A stretch of 64,000 bases of DNA from an uncultured Bacteroidota bacterium (GCA_903839875.1 CAIMDZ010000208.1:1-64000), one strand, 5' to 3'; positions 25,084-34,970 are shown, numbered from the stretch's first letter. Notes: generated by a model from the sequence alone, not told the origin. Translations and numbers: made by a program.

Positions 25084-27798
25084 TTACAACGGCGTATCCC
25101 TGTAATCCCTCCTTCTCACTAATTTCAAATCCTGCAACACAGATGATTTAACATTAAGCGTGAAATTGAAACTCTTCCTCGGTCCGAACGGGAATGTCTG
25201 GAAATGCATCTGCCAGCAATGCAGGTCGCGGTACACATCTATTGAAGTAAGGGTAAGCTGTTTGTCATTAAAATTAAAACCGGTGTTAACAGTTACCTTC
25301 CACCTGGTGGTTATCTGCAGTTCACCTGCCATGGTTAAACTATGCGTAATAACAAAGGTATCCCGCTTTGATACCGGGTTATAACTTTGATTTGCAGATA
25401 AAGTATAATTCACATTGAAGCTCCATGGAATATTAAAATCCACATAGTCATTATAGCCTGCATTGCGCATGATCCTGCCATACTCTTCACTGTTCGTCGG
25501 GTTATTGGCTCCTCCTTTGGGCTTGGAATGGAAGTTAGACCCAAGGGATAATGACGCATTTGTAAATCTGGCAAGGCCATATCCTTTATCCTCCATAGTC
25601 TGCGGTAGCCTTGCGCCCCTGTCGTAATCAAACGCATAGGGGTCAAAGTTCGCTGAAGAACTGATATTTATCTTGTCCATTACATTGGTCCTGAAATTTA
25701 ACCCGATCGTGCTCCATTTGAAAGAATCAACTGCCGGGTTGTAAGAAACATTCAGCCCCAGGGCGTCTATCAGTGTAATGTTTCTAAACCCTGTAACGGT
25801 ATCTTTTGATGAACGGATCTTTATCTGAAGATTATTATTCACACCGAAATTCAACAGCCCTGATTTACCATTTGGCGGTGTTCCTACAATAGAAGAAACA
25901 TAAGGCGAAAGATATTGGTAGGTTTGTGGCGATGTGGAAGAATCCAGGTGGGTCCGGTAATAATAATTGAAAGGTGAAGCGCCAAAATCGGGGTGGTAGG
26001 TGAATCCGACTGCAGGGGTAACCACATGCCTTATTCCGCGCAATTTGCCTTTCTTAAATAATTTCATTCCATAAATACGTGTTGTGAAATTTACACCGGC
26101 ATTAAAATCGCGTGCGGTATAGAATCCATGCGTTTCTGTGCTGTCAATTTTCTGGTCATTGCTATTCCACCGTTCGTACAGTTTGTCTGTAAGCCAATAC
26201 TCATTATAGTTCATACTGAACGACATGTTTACGTACCGCAATATGGTATACGAAGCGCTTACAGGTATGAAATGGTGAACTCCTGTCTGGAATTTATCCA
26301 GAGAAATTTTGGCAAGGTTGAATGTACTATCATAAAAAGTAGTCCGGTTCAGCACATCCATATTATAGCTCGATGTGATTTTGTCATACCAGCGCTGGTG
26401 AATCCTTGTCTTTTTTTGAAAAGGATTGATCTGCGTTACGTGAAAATTAATTGCGGGTAAGGTTACATTTATTTGCTTGGTTGCCGTGTTTTGGTTGTGC
26501 AGTGCGCTTATGGTCAGTCCAAATGGTTTGTTTTGCCAGTTCTTGGCATAGCTGATATTCGAGGAGTACTGGTTTTTCATGATCTGGTTAAGATCATAGC
26601 TGTTATTTGAATAAAAGGAAGACGTTCCTGCTTCCACCGACGCATTGAATGTTTGCCCTGGTATAGCTTTGGCATCTGAGTAATGGGTCCAGTTGATCAT
26701 GAAATCCTTAGTCACAGATGCACCCGGTTCAAAATCCTCCCCCGTTTTATTATAGGCATACGATAATCTTAATGTCCCTCTGTACCTGTATATGCTGTTG
26801 TAATCTGTCAATCCGCTCAGTGCATAACTCCCCTTGGTATAAATATTAGCCTGGGTCAGTACATCAACCTTGTCGTTCAGATAAAGATAATACCCGCCGT
26901 TCAGCAGCCCAAGTCCACGTTGCTGCTCTATTGTATAGGTAGGCAATACAAATCCTGATTTTTGTTTTTGGGACACCGGGAATAAACCAAACGGAAGATA
27001 TAAAGGTGTAGGCACACCTTCAATAGTAATATTACATGGCCCTGAAACAATAAGCTTGTTGGGTATTACCTTTATTTTTTTTGCATTGATACCAAAGTGG
27101 GGAGTATCGAGTGCACAAGTGGTGTAGATGCTGTGCCATCCGTATATGGTTTGGTCAGGATTCCTTTTTATCTGTTCACTGAAAACATAACCTTCCCCAT
27201 ATTGCGAGTGTACGTTCCTCACAATCGCCCGCTTACTTTTAAAATTATATTGCATCGAATCATAAGAGAATTTTTCCCTGCCCTGCGAAAATATCTGCTT
27301 CCCCGACCCTGTATCCTTATTCATGCCATATTTCGCCGCGGTAATAATACTTGTAGACTGTTCATAAGTCACCTGCCCTGCTGTTAGCTGCACATCCTCA
27401 TAATCTACTTTTGCATTCTTATACAAATAAAACAGGTTATGCTGTATATCCATCACTGCCGAATCCAGCGCAGTAGCAGTTATAAGCGATGGCAGCGCGT
27501 CTTTTGAAATTTTTATACCCAGGCTTTCTTCCAGGTTATGTCTTTTTGTAGTATCAGTTTTGGATAGCAGTGAGTCTTTTTTAATGCTATCCCCGATTAT
27601 CTTTCCACCATTGAACCGAATGGTATCCGCTACGGTTTTCAGACTATCTTTTCCCATACCCGCAGTATAAACGGTGGGCTTATTTTCAGATTGACAATAT
27701 CCTTTATTTGTTATAAAGAATATAAAAATGATTGCCGTACATACAGTAAAGCAACGCAATGATGAGAATTTTGAAATAAATTTACCGCTCAGGCTCAT
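25084..27798 (-). CDS. lptD: LPS-assembly outer-membrane protein LptD
   Basis: About 904 residues. The signal peptide ends N-K-G-Y-C-Q. The periplasmic OstA-like domain (about 105-270) has L-Y-K-N-A-K-V-D-Y-E-D-V and Y-N-F-K-S-K-R-A-I-V. Next comes the conserved V-P-T-P-L-Y-L-P-F-G-L-F-P segment, then a long beta-barrel. LptD with LptE inserts lipopolysaccharide into the outer leaflet. I chose the ATG at 27798: an upstream ATG at 27819 would place the TATTTTTG promoter box (27814-27807) inside the coding region. It is divergent from the amidase gene, with both start regions within about 75 bases. Confidence 0.88.
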   Translation of the reverse strand: MSLSGKFISKFSSLRCFTVCTAIIFIFFITNKGYCQSENKPTVYTAGMGKDSLKTVADTIRFNGGKIIGDSIKKDSLLSKTDTTKRHNLEESLGIKISKDALPSLITATALDSAVMDIQHNLFYLYKNAKVDYEDVQLTAGQVTYEQSTSIITAAKYGMNKDTGSGKQIFSQGREKFSYDSMQYNFKSKRAIVRNVHSQYGEGYVFSEQIKRNPDQTIYGWHSIYTTCALDTPHFGINAKKIKVIPNKLIVSGPCNITIEGVPTPLYLPFGLFPVSQKQKSGFVLPTYTIEQQRGLGLLNGGYYLYLNDKVDVLTQANIYTKGSYALSGLTDYNSIYRYRGTLRLSYAYNKTGEDFEPGASVTKDFMINWTHYSDAKAIPGQTFNASVEAGTSSFYSNNSYDLNQIMKNQYSSNISYAKNWQNKPFGLTISALHNQNTATKQINVTLPAINFHVTQINPFQKKTRIHQRWYDKITSSYNMDVLNRTTFYDSTFNLAKISLDKFQTGVHHFIPVSASYTILRYVNMSFSMNYNEYWLTDKLYERWNSNDQKIDSTETHGFYTARDFNAGVNFTTRIYGMKLFKKGKLRGIRHVVTPAVGFTYHPDFGASPFNYYYRTHLDSSTSPQTYQYLSPYVSSIVGTPPNGKSGLLNFGVNNNLQIKIRSSKDTVTGFRNITLIDALGLNVSYNPAVDSFKWSTIGLNFRTNVMDKINISSSANFDPYAFDYDRGARLPQTMEDKGYGLARFTNASLSLGSNFHSKPKGGANNPTNSEEYGRIMRNAGYNDYVDFNIPWSFNVNYTLSANQSYNPVSKRDTFVITHSLTMAGELQITTRWKVTVNTGFNFNDKQLTLTSIDVYRDLHCWQMHFQTFPFGPRKSFNFTLNVKSSVLQDLKLVRRRDYRDTPL

Positions 27799-27806
27799 GA
27801 ACGTTG

Positions 27807-27814
27807 CAAAAATA
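27807..27814 (-). promoter_or_regulatory. -7 promoter box of lptD
   Basis: CAAAAATA on the plus strand is TATTTTTG on the minus strand, nine bases before the chosen lptD start, and it decides that start. Confidence 0.5.
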
Positions 27815-27871
27815 GTCAATTGATGGCGACGTTTGATTGGTTTGTATATTTAATCTTTTGTGAAACATATT

Positions 27872-28711
27872 ATGCGCACTAAACTGATTTTGGTATTGTT
27901 GTTGCTTTCCATTGTTCCTGGTTTTCTTTCTGCCAGGGGCAAGAAAATAAGTAAGGTAGTTATAGACGCCGGTCATGGAGGTAAAGATATCGGCGCCCGC
28001 GGCGCTATTTCGGCTGAAAAGGACATAACTCTTGCTGTAACGCTGAAACTTGGCAAAATAATATCCGACAGCCTGAAAGATGTGCAGGTTATTTATACCC
28101 GCACCACAGATAGTTACCCGTCTTTGGTTGACAGGCATGAAATTGCCAACCAGGCCAATGCCGACCTTTTTCTTGCAATCCACGTCAACTCTACACCCTA
28201 TACCTATACAAAAGTACTGGAAGGTTATAAAACTGTAAAACGACACCATAAAAATGTGCGGACACCTGTTTACCGCTCCATCCGCCACCACGAAACCAAA
28301 AGAAGTGGCGTGGAAAATTATGTTCTGGCTTTGAAACGCAACTACCAGAAAGAAAACGCTATAGGTGAGCATAGCGATAATGTTACTAATGAAACAGGCC
28401 TCCTTAATGAAAATGACCCGCAAACAGCAATTATTATTGCCCAATACTCGCAGGCATTTTTAAGCAAAAGCGTATCTCTCGGCAGTAAGATCGGGGAACA
28501 ATTCGCCAGGCAGGGCCGCGAAGACTGGGGTGTAAAACAATTACCGCTCGAGGTGCTGGCCGGCAGCGCCATGCCCGGTGTGCTTGTAGAGATAGGTTTT
28601 ATTACCAATGTGGAAGAGGAAGTTTACCTCAATTCCGAAAGAGGCCAGCAGGAAGTTGCAATGGCCATTTATAAAGGAATCAGGGTCTATAAAGCGGACA
28701 TAGAAAAATAG
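27872..28711 (+). CDS. N-acetylmuramoyl-L-alanine amidase (Amidase_3)
   Basis: 279 residues from the ATG at 27872 (a GTG at 27860 is in frame but overlaps a likely promoter). The signal peptide is followed by the catalytic domain: V-V-I-D-A-G-H35-G-G-K-D, E49 in S-A-E-K-D, H104 in F-L-A-I-H-V-N-S, and the catalytic E240 in L-V-E-I-G-F-I-T-N. All zinc and catalytic residues are present, so it should cleave the amide between MurNAc and the stem peptide in cell division or remodelling. A 60-residue basic insertion follows the V-N-S motif, as in Bacteroidota homologues. It is divergent from lptD. Confidence 0.92.
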   Translation: MRTKLILVLLLLSIVPGFLSARGKKISKVVIDAGHGGKDIGARGAISAEKDITLAVTLKLGKIISDSLKDVQVIYTRTTDSYPSLVDRHEIANQANADLFLAIHVNSTPYTYTKVLEGYKTVKRHHKNVRTPVYRSIRHHETKRSGVENYVLALKRNYQKENAIGEHSDNVTNETGLLNENDPQTAIIIAQYSQAFLSKSVSLGSKIGEQFARQGREDWGVKQLPLEVLAGSAMPGVLVEIGFITNVEEEVYLNSERGQQEVAMAIYKGIRVYKADIEK

Positions 28712-28873
28712 CATAAAAAAATATTTCTGTCTTTTTTAAGTTTAATGCGGGTATTGGAATATATTTAACCCTGTAAAATCACTTTGTCAAACCATTTTTT
28801 TGCAATTGACTTTTTAATTGTAATTTTATAATAGTTTTTTTATCTTTATGCTCATTAAAACGTTATTTTAATA

Positions 28874-29422
28874 ATGAAGACCCCTTTTAAATCAATACTT
28901 GTCTCTGCTCTGCTTGCATTAACAACAGTTTTCTCTATTGCCTGGTTTTCCTGCAACAGGGATAAATGCAAATCCATTGTTTGCGCCAACCATGGAGTTT
29001 GTAATTACGGCACCTGTGTTTGCCCGTCTGGTTTTCAGGGTACTAATTGTGAAACTGTCTCACGTCTGAAGTTTATTGGCAACTGGTCGGTATTTGAAAA
29101 AGGAACTATTACCAATGCCGCTCAGTATCCTATTACCATCAGCCCAAGTAATACTGTTACAGATGTAGTTATTACTAATTTTTACAACTACTTTGTCAAT
29201 CCAATTAAAGGCTATGTAATTCATGATACCCTTTATATACCCAACCAGCAGTTGGAAGGTAAGATTGTTTTTGGTACAGGCTATATAACTTCAAATAACA
29301 CTTATGGCCAGTATGGTACTATCTTAATGAATTATGAGGTTATTGATACTGCAACCAATATTCCTAACGACTTTGGTTTCTACGGTCCTGATCTCAGCCA
29401 GGTCTCTACATGGAATAAATAG
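28874..29422 (+). CDS. EGF-domain lipoprotein
   Basis: 182 residues. A signal ending W-F-S-C (Cys27) marks a lipoprotein. Residues 32-60 form one EGF-like domain with six Cys: C-K-S-I-V-C-A-N-H-G-V-C, then C-V-C-P-S-G-F-Q-G-T-N-C. The rest is a beta-rich domain starting F-I-G-N-W-S-V-F-E, like lipocalin-type lipoprotein domains of Bacteroidota. An adhesion or ligand-binding role is only a guess. It is a single-gene unit with a clear terminator. Confidence 0.78.
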   Translation: MKTPFKSILVSALLALTTVFSIAWFSCNRDKCKSIVCANHGVCNYGTCVCPSGFQGTNCETVSRLKFIGNWSVFEKGTITNAAQYPITISPSNTVTDVVITNFYNYFVNPIKGYVIHDTLYIPNQQLEGKIVFGTGYITSNNTYGQYGTILMNYEVIDTATNIPNDFGFYGPDLSQVSTWNK

Positions 29423-29445
29423 CACTATAGCTAAATCATATTTAG

Positions 29446-29477
29446 ATGCCTCTTTACTCGTAAAGAGGCATTTTTTA
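29446..29477 (+). terminator. Terminator of the EGF lipoprotein gene
   Basis: ATGCCTCTTTA (29446-29456), loop CTCG, TAAAGAGGCAT (29461-29471), then Ts. Confidence 0.9.
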
Positions 29478-29705
29478 TTTCCATAAGTATGTTCACCCAC
29501 CCTGACCACAAAATTAATTCGATTTTTTTTATAAAACTGTTGTCCGGTCCTTGTGCCGTGTTATTAGCTTTCACGGCGGTAGCACCTTTCATCGTCCGGA
29601 TCACTATCAGGAAATCCAAAACTCAAATGTCCTATCAACCTATCAACCTATCAACAAATACTAATCATTTGATTAAAATACTTGTTTAAATCGGATATTT
29701 AATTT

Positions 29706-29713
29706 TACCTTTG
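29706..29713 (+). promoter_or_regulatory. -7 promoter box of the efflux operon
   Basis: TACCTTTG, 11 bases before the TetR-family start at 29724. A TTG lies 21 bases upstream in the -33 region. The leader is very short. Confidence 0.6.
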
Positions 29714-29723
29714 ACCCGGATTT

Positions 29724-30452
29724 ATGAAAGTGAGACCCGAAATAGAGCCGAATATCTCCACCGAAGAAAAGATAAAAGAAGCAGCCCGAAAGGTCTTCAC
29801 AAGGAAGGGATATGCCGCTACCCGAACCCGTGACATTGCCGAAGAATCAGGATATAACCTCGCCCTCATCAATTACTATTTCCGCAGTAAGGAAAAACTG
29901 TTCGACATCATAATGCTTGAACATCTGCAAACCTTCGTTCACAGCATTATTGGTATTGTGAATGATACTGCAACTACATTGCAACAGAAATTAGAAGTGC
30001 TCATCAGCCATTATATTGACATGCTGATCAAAAACCCTGACCTCCCCTTATTTATCCTCACAGAAGTAAACGCAGACCCTGTGAAATTAATTGGCAAGAT
30101 CGGCGTAAACGACCTCGATCATAAGGAATTGTTTATATCTAAGCAATGGAAAGAATTAGTTAAAGCAAAAAAAATACCCCCTCTAAACCCCGCACATATA
30201 ATGATGAATGTTATTGGCATGACTATTTTCCCCTTCGTTGGCAGCCCCCTTATCAGAGACCGTATGAAACTGAGCATGGAAGAATTTAATACCTTGATGC
30301 TGGAAAGAAAAAAACTGATACCCATTTGGATACAGGCAATAATATTGTGCCCTATACCTAACAATAGTAATCCCAAAAAAACGGGAGAACATAACACCAC
30401 CCGGAACAAGGTCCCGATTTTTTCGGGAGGGTCGGGGTTTTTAAGTAAATGA
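29724..30452 (+). CDS. TetR-family transcriptional regulator
   Basis: 242 residues. The helix-turn-helix is at about 15-60: A-A-R-K-V-F-T-R-K-G-Y-A-A-T-R-T-R-D-I-A then L-I-N-Y-Y-F-R-S-K-E-K-L-F. The rest is the helical ligand domain. As first gene of a TolC/HlyD/ABC cassette it probably represses its own operon, which is inference from position. The last 15 or so residues (T-R-N-K-V-P-I-F-S-G-G-S-G-F-L) are translated from a copy of the CCCGGAACAAGG repeat (30400-30434). The natural C-terminus may have been replaced by the repeat. Confidence 0.9.
   Translation: MKVRPEIEPNISTEEKIKEAARKVFTRKGYAATRTRDIAEESGYNLALINYYFRSKEKLFDIIMLEHLQTFVHSIIGIVNDTATTLQQKLEVLISHYIDMLIKNPDLPLFILTEVNADPVKLIGKIGVNDLDHKELFISKQWKELVKAKKIPPLNPAHIMMNVIGMTIFPFVGSPLIRDRMKLSMEEFNTLMLERKKLIPIWIQAIILCPIPNNSNPKKTGEHNTTRNKVPIFSGGSGFLSK
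30400..30434. repeat. CCCGGAACAAGGTCCCGAT repeat, copy B, inside the TetR gene
   Basis: CCCGGAACAAGGTCCCGATT identical to copy A at 25033, with a shortened hairpin TCCCGA / TCGGGA, then GGGTCGGGG. It forms the 3' end of the TetR coding sequence. Confidence 0.75.
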
Positions 30453-30490
30453 GAGAAAGTAAAAACATAATAACTCAGAAGCAAACTAAT

Positions 30491-31813
30491 ATGCTTAGAA
30501 ATTTACTAACATTGCTTATCACCCTGGCATTTTGCCAGTCCTCCCACAGCCAGGTGGTATTCAATTCTCTGGACGATGTATGGAAGTATGCCGATGCACA
30601 CAACATCACCATCAGGATAGCAAAAAATGAGTTGGAAAAAGCCCATTATGCAAAGAACCAATCCTACGGAGTACAACTACCACAAGCCAATGCCACAGGC
30701 TCTTACACCGACAACATTGTCCGTCAAACTACTTTGCTGCCAGGCGAAATGCTCAAACAACCTCCTGGCACCTACGCACCCGTTCAATTCGGTACACAGT
30801 TCGCTTATACCGGCGGACTCAACGCACAAATGAGTATCTTTAATTTGCAGAACTGGTACAACTCACTGGTAGCAAAACAAACCGAAGAGATCACCCACGA
30901 CTCACTGGCCAACCAGCGCAAGTCTGTTTACCAGCAAATTGCTACGCAGTTTTATTCTTACCTGCTTATGCAGGAAGCTGCACGGCTGGCCAACGTTTCT
31001 TCAAACATTGCGGATTCTGTTTACCAGTCTGCAAACAATAAATTCAAAGAGGGTACAATCAATGCTGCCAACCTGGATATTGCCAAACTGAATTTTGAAA
31101 GAGCACAGCTTAACCTCGTTTCAGCTACCTACCAGATGGTCATAGCCCGTAATAACCTTAAAGGCTTGCTGGGAATGTCATTGACCGACTCCCTCACTAT
31201 TGAAGCAACATTGCAGGACAAGAACAGTATTGACCCTTTAGCTGCCTTCACAGAAGACCCTTCGTTAAGAATTGCCTTATTAAGAACAAAAATCAGCCTG
31301 AGCCAGTTAAAGGCTGCCAACAGCGCCTTTGCGCCTACAGTAAATGTCCTATATAATTACAGCACCCAGCGATACGACAACACCTACGAGCCTTTCAGCA
31401 AGGCCACCGGAACTACAGCGTGGTTCCCGGCGCAATACTGGTCGCTACAGGCGTCACTGCCCATTTTCACAGGCGGCACAAGGTTCTACCAGTCAAAGAG
31501 AAATAAAATTACCTGGAAAGAAAGTACCGAACAGTATGAATACATTCAGCAACAGTCTGCCATCAACGATGAGAACATTAGGCTAAACTACCGTAAAGCC
31601 GCGGCTGTGCTCACAAAATCCGAAAACATCATGAGCCTTTCCTTCGATAACTATACCCATGTATCCAACAGGTACGAATCCGGCCTTGCTTCATTAGACG
31701 ACAGGCTGAATGCCTTTAAAGATTATATTGATTATCAAAACCAATACCTTAATAGTTTATCGGACCTGCTGGTGCAGATGTACCAGGTAAAGATCCGCCA
31801 ACAATCATTCTGA
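30491..31813 (+). CDS. TolC-family outer-membrane efflux protein
   Basis: About 440 residues from the ATG at 30491; a longer frame from 30449 lacks a signal peptide at its start. The signal peptide ends C-Q-S-S-H-S-Q. The body is long amphipathic helices with TolC-type repeats (E-G-T-I-N-A-A-N-L-D-I-A-K-L-N-F-E and E-S-G-L-A-S-L-D-D-R-L). It would form the outer-membrane exit duct for the HlyD adaptor and ABC transporter that follow. The adaptor gene starts one base after the stop. Confidence 0.88.
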   Translation: MLRNLLTLLITLAFCQSSHSQVVFNSLDDVWKYADAHNITIRIAKNELEKAHYAKNQSYGVQLPQANATGSYTDNIVRQTTLLPGEMLKQPPGTYAPVQFGTQFAYTGGLNAQMSIFNLQNWYNSLVAKQTEEITHDSLANQRKSVYQQIATQFYSYLLMQEAARLANVSSNIADSVYQSANNKFKEGTINAANLDIAKLNFERAQLNLVSATYQMVIARNNLKGLLGMSLTDSLTIEATLQDKNSIDPLAAFTEDPSLRIALLRTKISLSQLKAANSAFAPTVNVLYNYSTQRYDNTYEPFSKATGTTAWFPAQYWSLQASLPIFTGGTRFYQSKRNKITWKESTEQYEYIQQQSAINDENIRLNYRKAAAVLTKSENIMSLSFDNYTHVSNRYESGLASLDDRLNAFKDYIDYQNQYLNSLSDLLVQMYQVKIRQQSF

Positions 31814-31814
31814 T

Positions 31815-32919
31815 ATGACACGAAAAATAACAGCTTTCGCTTTCTTAGCCATCATTCTTTTTACTTTAGGATGCAAACCAAAGTTTGATGAAGCCATGCC
31901 AAAGATGGCGCCAGTAACCGAAGCTGTCTTTGCATCAGGCAGCATAGAGCCAAAAGACGCCTATACACTCACGGCATTATTTGATGGCTTTATTCAAAAA
32001 AGTTTAGTAACCGAAAATGACCTGGTAAAAGATGGACAGTTATTATTTCAGTTAGACAACAGGCAACAGAATACACAGGTAAATATTGCAAAAACCAACG
32101 TTGGGTATGCAAAAATCAATGCTGCTAACAGCTCCCCGGCCCTTATGCAGATTAAAGCGCAAATAGATGCAGCCAAAGTAAAAATGGCAACTGATTCAAT
32201 TACACTCACCCGTTATCAACATTTGTACACCACCAACTCTGTGTCGAAACAAGACCTTGATAACGCAAGCCTGAACTACCAGTCTTCTTTAAATAACTAT
32301 AAAGCTACAGTTGAAAATTACAAAGCAACTGCCAACAAAGTAACACAGGATTATATCAACAGCCAGTCGCAACTGCAAAATGCCGAAGCGGGCAACCAAT
32401 ACTATAATCTCGTAGCAATAGGCCAGGGCAAAGTATACCAGATCTTCAAAAAGCAGGGCGACCTTATACGCAAAGGTGACCAGGTAGCACAATTAGGAAA
32501 CCCTGATTCTATAGTTATCAACCTTGATATAGATGAAGGCAGTATCGGTAAAATACAATTGGGCCAGCAGGTTTTGGTGGAACTGAATACCGAAAAGAAT
32601 AAAAACCTTTGAAGCAAAAATAAGTAAGATATACCCGCATTTCAATGAGACATCTCAATCCTATAAAGTGGAAGCACGTTTTCTTAAGGAAATGCCAGGC
32701 CTTATTTCAGGCACCCAGTTGCAGGCTAATATCATAACCCGGAAAAAGGACAATGCTATGCTCATCCCGCATGTATATGTAATAAACGGGAATAAAGTAC
32801 TGGTGCAAAAAGACAAGAAAACAGATACAGTAACCATAACAACAGGTATTGTTTCAGATGAATGGATAGAAGTATTAACAGGACTAACAACTAATGATAA
32901 AATAGTAAAACAAAAATAA
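31815..32919 (+). pseudogene. HlyD-family adaptor with a single-base frameshift
   Basis: The first frame (31815-32612) encodes a lipoprotein signal (F-T-L-G-C), a biotinyl-lipoyl half motif, a coiled-coil hairpin and the second lipoyl half, then stops after E-K-N-K-N-L. Deleting one A from the AAAAA run at 32601-32605 gives N-K-T-F-E-A-K-I-S-K-I-Y-P and continues in frame through the C-terminal domain (R-F-L-K-E-M-P-G-L-I-S-G) to 32919. Together they make a normal 368-residue adaptor. This may be a real inactivating mutation or a sequencing error in a homopolymer. Without the C-terminal part the pump would probably not assemble. Confidence 0.85.
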
Positions 32920-32920
32920 A

Positions 32921-32960
32921 GAGACCTCTCCCGGCCTCTCCAAGGGAGAGGAGGTGTAAC
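32921..32960. repeat. Palindromic repeat related to the one in ileS
   Basis: CCTCTCC (32935-32941) and GGAGAGG (32945-32951), followed by AGGTGTAACGCA. The same blocks occur inside ileS at 4669-4711. It sits between the adaptor and permease genes of the efflux operon. Confidence 0.7.
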
Positions 32961-33039
32961 GCAACAAGGGTTATAATCAACACCTCCATTTAGGGTCGGG
33001 GTTTATAGGTAAACACCAAATAAAAAGGAACACCACAAC

Positions 33040-34284
33040 ATGAAGATCAGTGTAAATACCGAGATTGCATTAACCTATCTCTCCACGCGGAAGAAACAGA
33101 CCCTTGTTGCGTCCCTCGGCGTGATGTTTGGTATTTCCATGTTCATCTTCATGCAGTCGCTTATGAAGGGCACTAACGACTACTTCGAGAAAATGTCTTT
33201 CACCAACACGCCGCATATACGACTGTACAGTGAAAATAAAGTTGCTGATGCCCACATGCTCAACTCTTTCCTGAATGACCCCTCAGTAAAAATTCTTACC
33301 AACCCCAAACAACTAAAACAAACAGAAGGCCTCACAAACCCCTATGGCCTGATTCAGCAAATACTTAAAAACAAAGAGGTTGCAGCCGTTACACCGCAGG
33401 TAACTGCCAGTGTGCTGTACACCAGCGGCAGCGTACAACTGACAGGCAATGTGGCAGGGGTGAACATTGTTGAAGAAGACAAGATGTTCGATGTACAGGG
33501 CAACATGGTGGCAGGTGATTTCCGCGATCTGAACCGGGTAAACAGCAGCATACTGATAGGCAAGGGTATCGCCGACAAACTGAGCCTGCATGTAGGCGAC
33601 AATATTACGGTAACTTCTGCTTCAGGCAATCCTACCATACTCAGGGTAATCGGCATATTTGCTACTACAATTAAGCAGGTAGACGAAACCAAGTCTTATG
33701 CTAATATATCGCAGGCACAAAACCTGTTGGGTAAAGACAGAAGCTATGTCACCGACATTAAAATAAACCTCAGGGATTATAACAATGCGCCCCAGGTAGC
33801 CCGCGAACTGGAGACAATAACCGGGTATAAGGCCGAGGACTGGGTAAAAGCAAATGAACAACTAAAAGCGGCATTTAAGATAAGGGCGATCATTCTCAAT
33901 TCAGTGATAGGTGTATTGCTGCTGGTAGCGGGCTTCGGTATTTACAATATCCTCAACATGACTATCTATGAAAAAATTAAGGAGATAGCCATTTTAAAAG
34001 CCCAGGGATTTTCAGGCCCTGCAGTAACCAGCATTTTCCTGCAGCAGGCTATTTATATAGGTTTGATGGGTGGTGTTGTAGGCGTCATTGTTGGGTTCCT
34101 CATCACCTACGGGGTATCGAGGGTATATATCGGCGCCGGCACCCTCAAGTATTTACCTATGTCCTTTTATACACCTCATTACATCGAAGCAATTTGCTTT
34201 GGTGTACTGACCACTATAGCGGCAGGATTTTTCCCTGCCCGCAAAGCATCAAGAGTTGACCCTGTAAGCATAATCAGAGGATAA
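33040..34284 (+). CDS. ABC transporter permease, MacB/LolC (FtsX) type
   Basis: 414 residues. One N-terminal transmembrane helix (about 22-45, with L-G-V-M-F-G-I-S-M-F-I-F-M) is followed by a large periplasmic MacB-PCD-like domain and three C-terminal helices of the FtsX domain (I-I-L-N-S-V-I-G-V-L-L-L-V-A-G-F, then two more). The end A-R-K-A-S-R-V-D-P-V is typical. It should couple ATP hydrolysis by the next gene product to periplasmic handover through the adaptor and TolC. The ATPase gene overlaps its stop codon by one base (TAATG). Confidence 0.92.
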   Translation: MKISVNTEIALTYLSTRKKQTLVASLGVMFGISMFIFMQSLMKGTNDYFEKMSFTNTPHIRLYSENKVADAHMLNSFLNDPSVKILTNPKQLKQTEGLTNPYGLIQQILKNKEVAAVTPQVTASVLYTSGSVQLTGNVAGVNIVEEDKMFDVQGNMVAGDFRDLNRVNSSILIGKGIADKLSLHVGDNITVTSASGNPTILRVIGIFATTIKQVDETKSYANISQAQNLLGKDRSYVTDIKINLRDYNNAPQVARELETITGYKAEDWVKANEQLKAAFKIRAIILNSVIGVLLLVAGFGIYNILNMTIYEKIKEIAILKAQGFSGPAVTSIFLQQAIYIGLMGGVVGVIVGFLITYGVSRVYIGAGTLKYLPMSFYTPHYIEAICFGVLTTIAAGFFPARKASRVDPVSIIRG

Positions 34285-34970
34285 TGGCAGACACAGCATT
34301 AAAAGCAACAAATATCACCAAATTTTTCCACGACCCTGTGGATATGCCCGTATTAAAAGGCATCAGCATAGAAGTGAAAAAGGGCGAATTCATTTCTATT
34401 GTCGGCAAATCAGGTTGCGGCAAGTCAACGCTGCTCTATGTGCTGTCTACAATGGATACTGATTATGAAGGCAAGCTGGAAATAAACGGAGAACTGGCAA
34501 CGGGAAAAACACTCAATAGCCTTGCCGCCCTCCGCAATGCATCCATAGGATTCGTATTCCAGTTTCACTACCTGCTCCCCGACTTTACCTGCCTAAAGAA
34601 TGTTATGATCCCTGCATTAAAGCTGGGAAAGTATTCTTATAAAGAAGTGGAAGAACGAGCCTGGGAAAAGCTGAAAATGTTTGGTGTGGAAGAGCAGGCG
34701 AAGAAACGCGCCAACAAGCTCTCCGGCGGCCAGCAGCAGCGGGTAGCCATAGCCCGCGCCCTCATCAACGACCCCGCCATCATTATGTGCGACGAGCCCA
34801 CCGGTAACCTCGACTCCAAAAACACAAATATTGTCTTCGACCTCTTCCAGAAACTCTCAAAAGAATTCAACCAGACCATCATCACCGTCACCCACGACGA
34901 AGACTTTGCCAAACGCTCCGACCGCATCATAGAAATGGCGGACGGGGAGATAAGGAGTCACGGGCATTAG
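34284..34970 (+). CDS. ABC transporter ATP-binding protein, MacB/LolD type
   Basis: 228 residues. Walker A G41-K-S-G-C-G-K-S-T49, signature L146-S-G-G-Q150 (L-S-G-G-Q-Q-Q-R-V-A-I-A-R-A-L), Walker B I-I-M-C-D-E (166-171) then P-T-G-N-L-D-S, and a switch His in V-T-H-D-E. It lacks a fused permease, so it works with the FtsX-type permease encoded just upstream. It is the last gene of the TetR-TolC-HlyD-FtsX-ATPase cassette. Confidence 0.95.
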   Translation: MADTALKATNITKFFHDPVDMPVLKGISIEVKKGEFISIVGKSGCGKSTLLYVLSTMDTDYEGKLEINGELATGKTLNSLAALRNASIGFVFQFHYLLPDFTCLKNVMIPALKLGKYSYKEVEERAWEKLKMFGVEEQAKKRANKLSGGQQQRVAIARALINDPAIIMCDEPTGNLDSKNTNIVFDLFQKLSKEFNQTIITVTHDEDFAKRSDRIIEMADGEIRSHGH

